From JAFEDN01 sp963832945 (lineage in GTDB: Bacteria; Pseudomonadota; Gammaproteobacteria; Coxiellales; Coxiellaceae): DNA of 64,000 bases. The first letter of the stretch is position 1. Every line of letters begins with the position of its first letter. The position numbers and the translations under genes were made by a program. The stretch spans positions 651,432-715,431 of the forward strand of contig CAWHVV010000007.1 of NCBI GenBank assembly GCA_963832945.1. Direction: 5' to 3'. Below are positions 63,996-64,000 of this stretch, piece after piece. The notes below the pieces were generated by a model that saw only the letters and a program-made list of their open reading frames with translations, had not been told where the DNA came from and did not search any database.

Positions 63996-64000
63996 AAATT

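Overview
The window looks like the accessory genome of an AT-rich, host-associated gammaproteobacterium, most plausibly an amoeba- or arthropod-associated member of the Legionellales. This is an inference from content: eukaryotic-like domains (TIR, protein kinase, ankyrin, U-box, a ubiquitin-interacting motif, WD40-like propeller, TPR, LRR), many insertion sequences, many decaying genes and tRNA-derived attachment scars. There are no housekeeping genes from which to name a genus.

Layout. 1-1372 is one end of an IS21-family element, which has cut a response-regulator gene (1373-2012). 2013-3345 is a graveyard of small palindromic repeats ending in a tRNA-Lys 3'-half scar. 2871-11371 is bracketed by a 59-bp direct repeat of that tRNA half and carries a WD40/coiled-coil gene, a 1660-residue TPR-type gene and a truncated ABC transporter. 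11446-16584 is a second, almost complete IS21 copy whose istA is split by a 1.78-kb IS with 17-bp inverted repeats, a 9-bp target duplication and a likely -1 frameshift site. That IS21 copy has in turn cut off the 3' end of a pentapeptide/coiled-coil/TIR gene (16580-20066, also frameshifted).

20209-20478 is a 270-bp MITE-like element. 20678-27472 holds three minus-strand genes: a U-box protein, a membrane/coiled-coil protein, and a TIR-kinase-coiled-coil protein with a duplicated ankyrin-like module. 27.5-32.3 kb holds IS66 and ankyrin-module debris, a DUF2892 protein, an XRE regulator, a broken DUF1016 (YhcG-type) nuclease, a small protein with a textbook ubiquitin-interacting motif, and a FUSC-family membrane protein. 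32.3-34.7 kb holds a palindrome, the 3' end of a group II intron and an ISKra4-like element.

34.8-52.4 kb is a compositionally distinct (GC-richer) polymorphic-toxin operon: an LRR membrane protein translationally coupled (ATGA) to a 4446-residue RHS/YD-repeat protein with LysM, hydrophobic, pretoxin and ADP-ribosyltransferase-like tip regions, followed by two candidate immunity genes, one resembling Tsi6. 52.8-57 kb is a toxin-antitoxin and recombinase patch (XRE, HigBA-like, nonsense-mutated integrase, ribbon-helix-helix protein, TumE/TumA-like pair, tRNA-Asn scar). 57.5-64 kb contains effector-like genes in decay: an F-box-like gene with an A7 frameshift, a short LRR-like gene ending in a palindrome, a TPR gene with two in-frame stops, a group II domain V remnant, and an ankyrin-pseudokinase gene with three frameshifts.

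How the genes may work together is inferred. The TIR, kinase, U-box, UIM, F-box-like and ankyrin proteins have the domain repertoire of secreted effectors acting on host ubiquitin and NAD/innate signalling, while the LRR-RHS-immunity operon looks like a contact- or secretion-delivered toxin. No secretion apparatus is encoded here.
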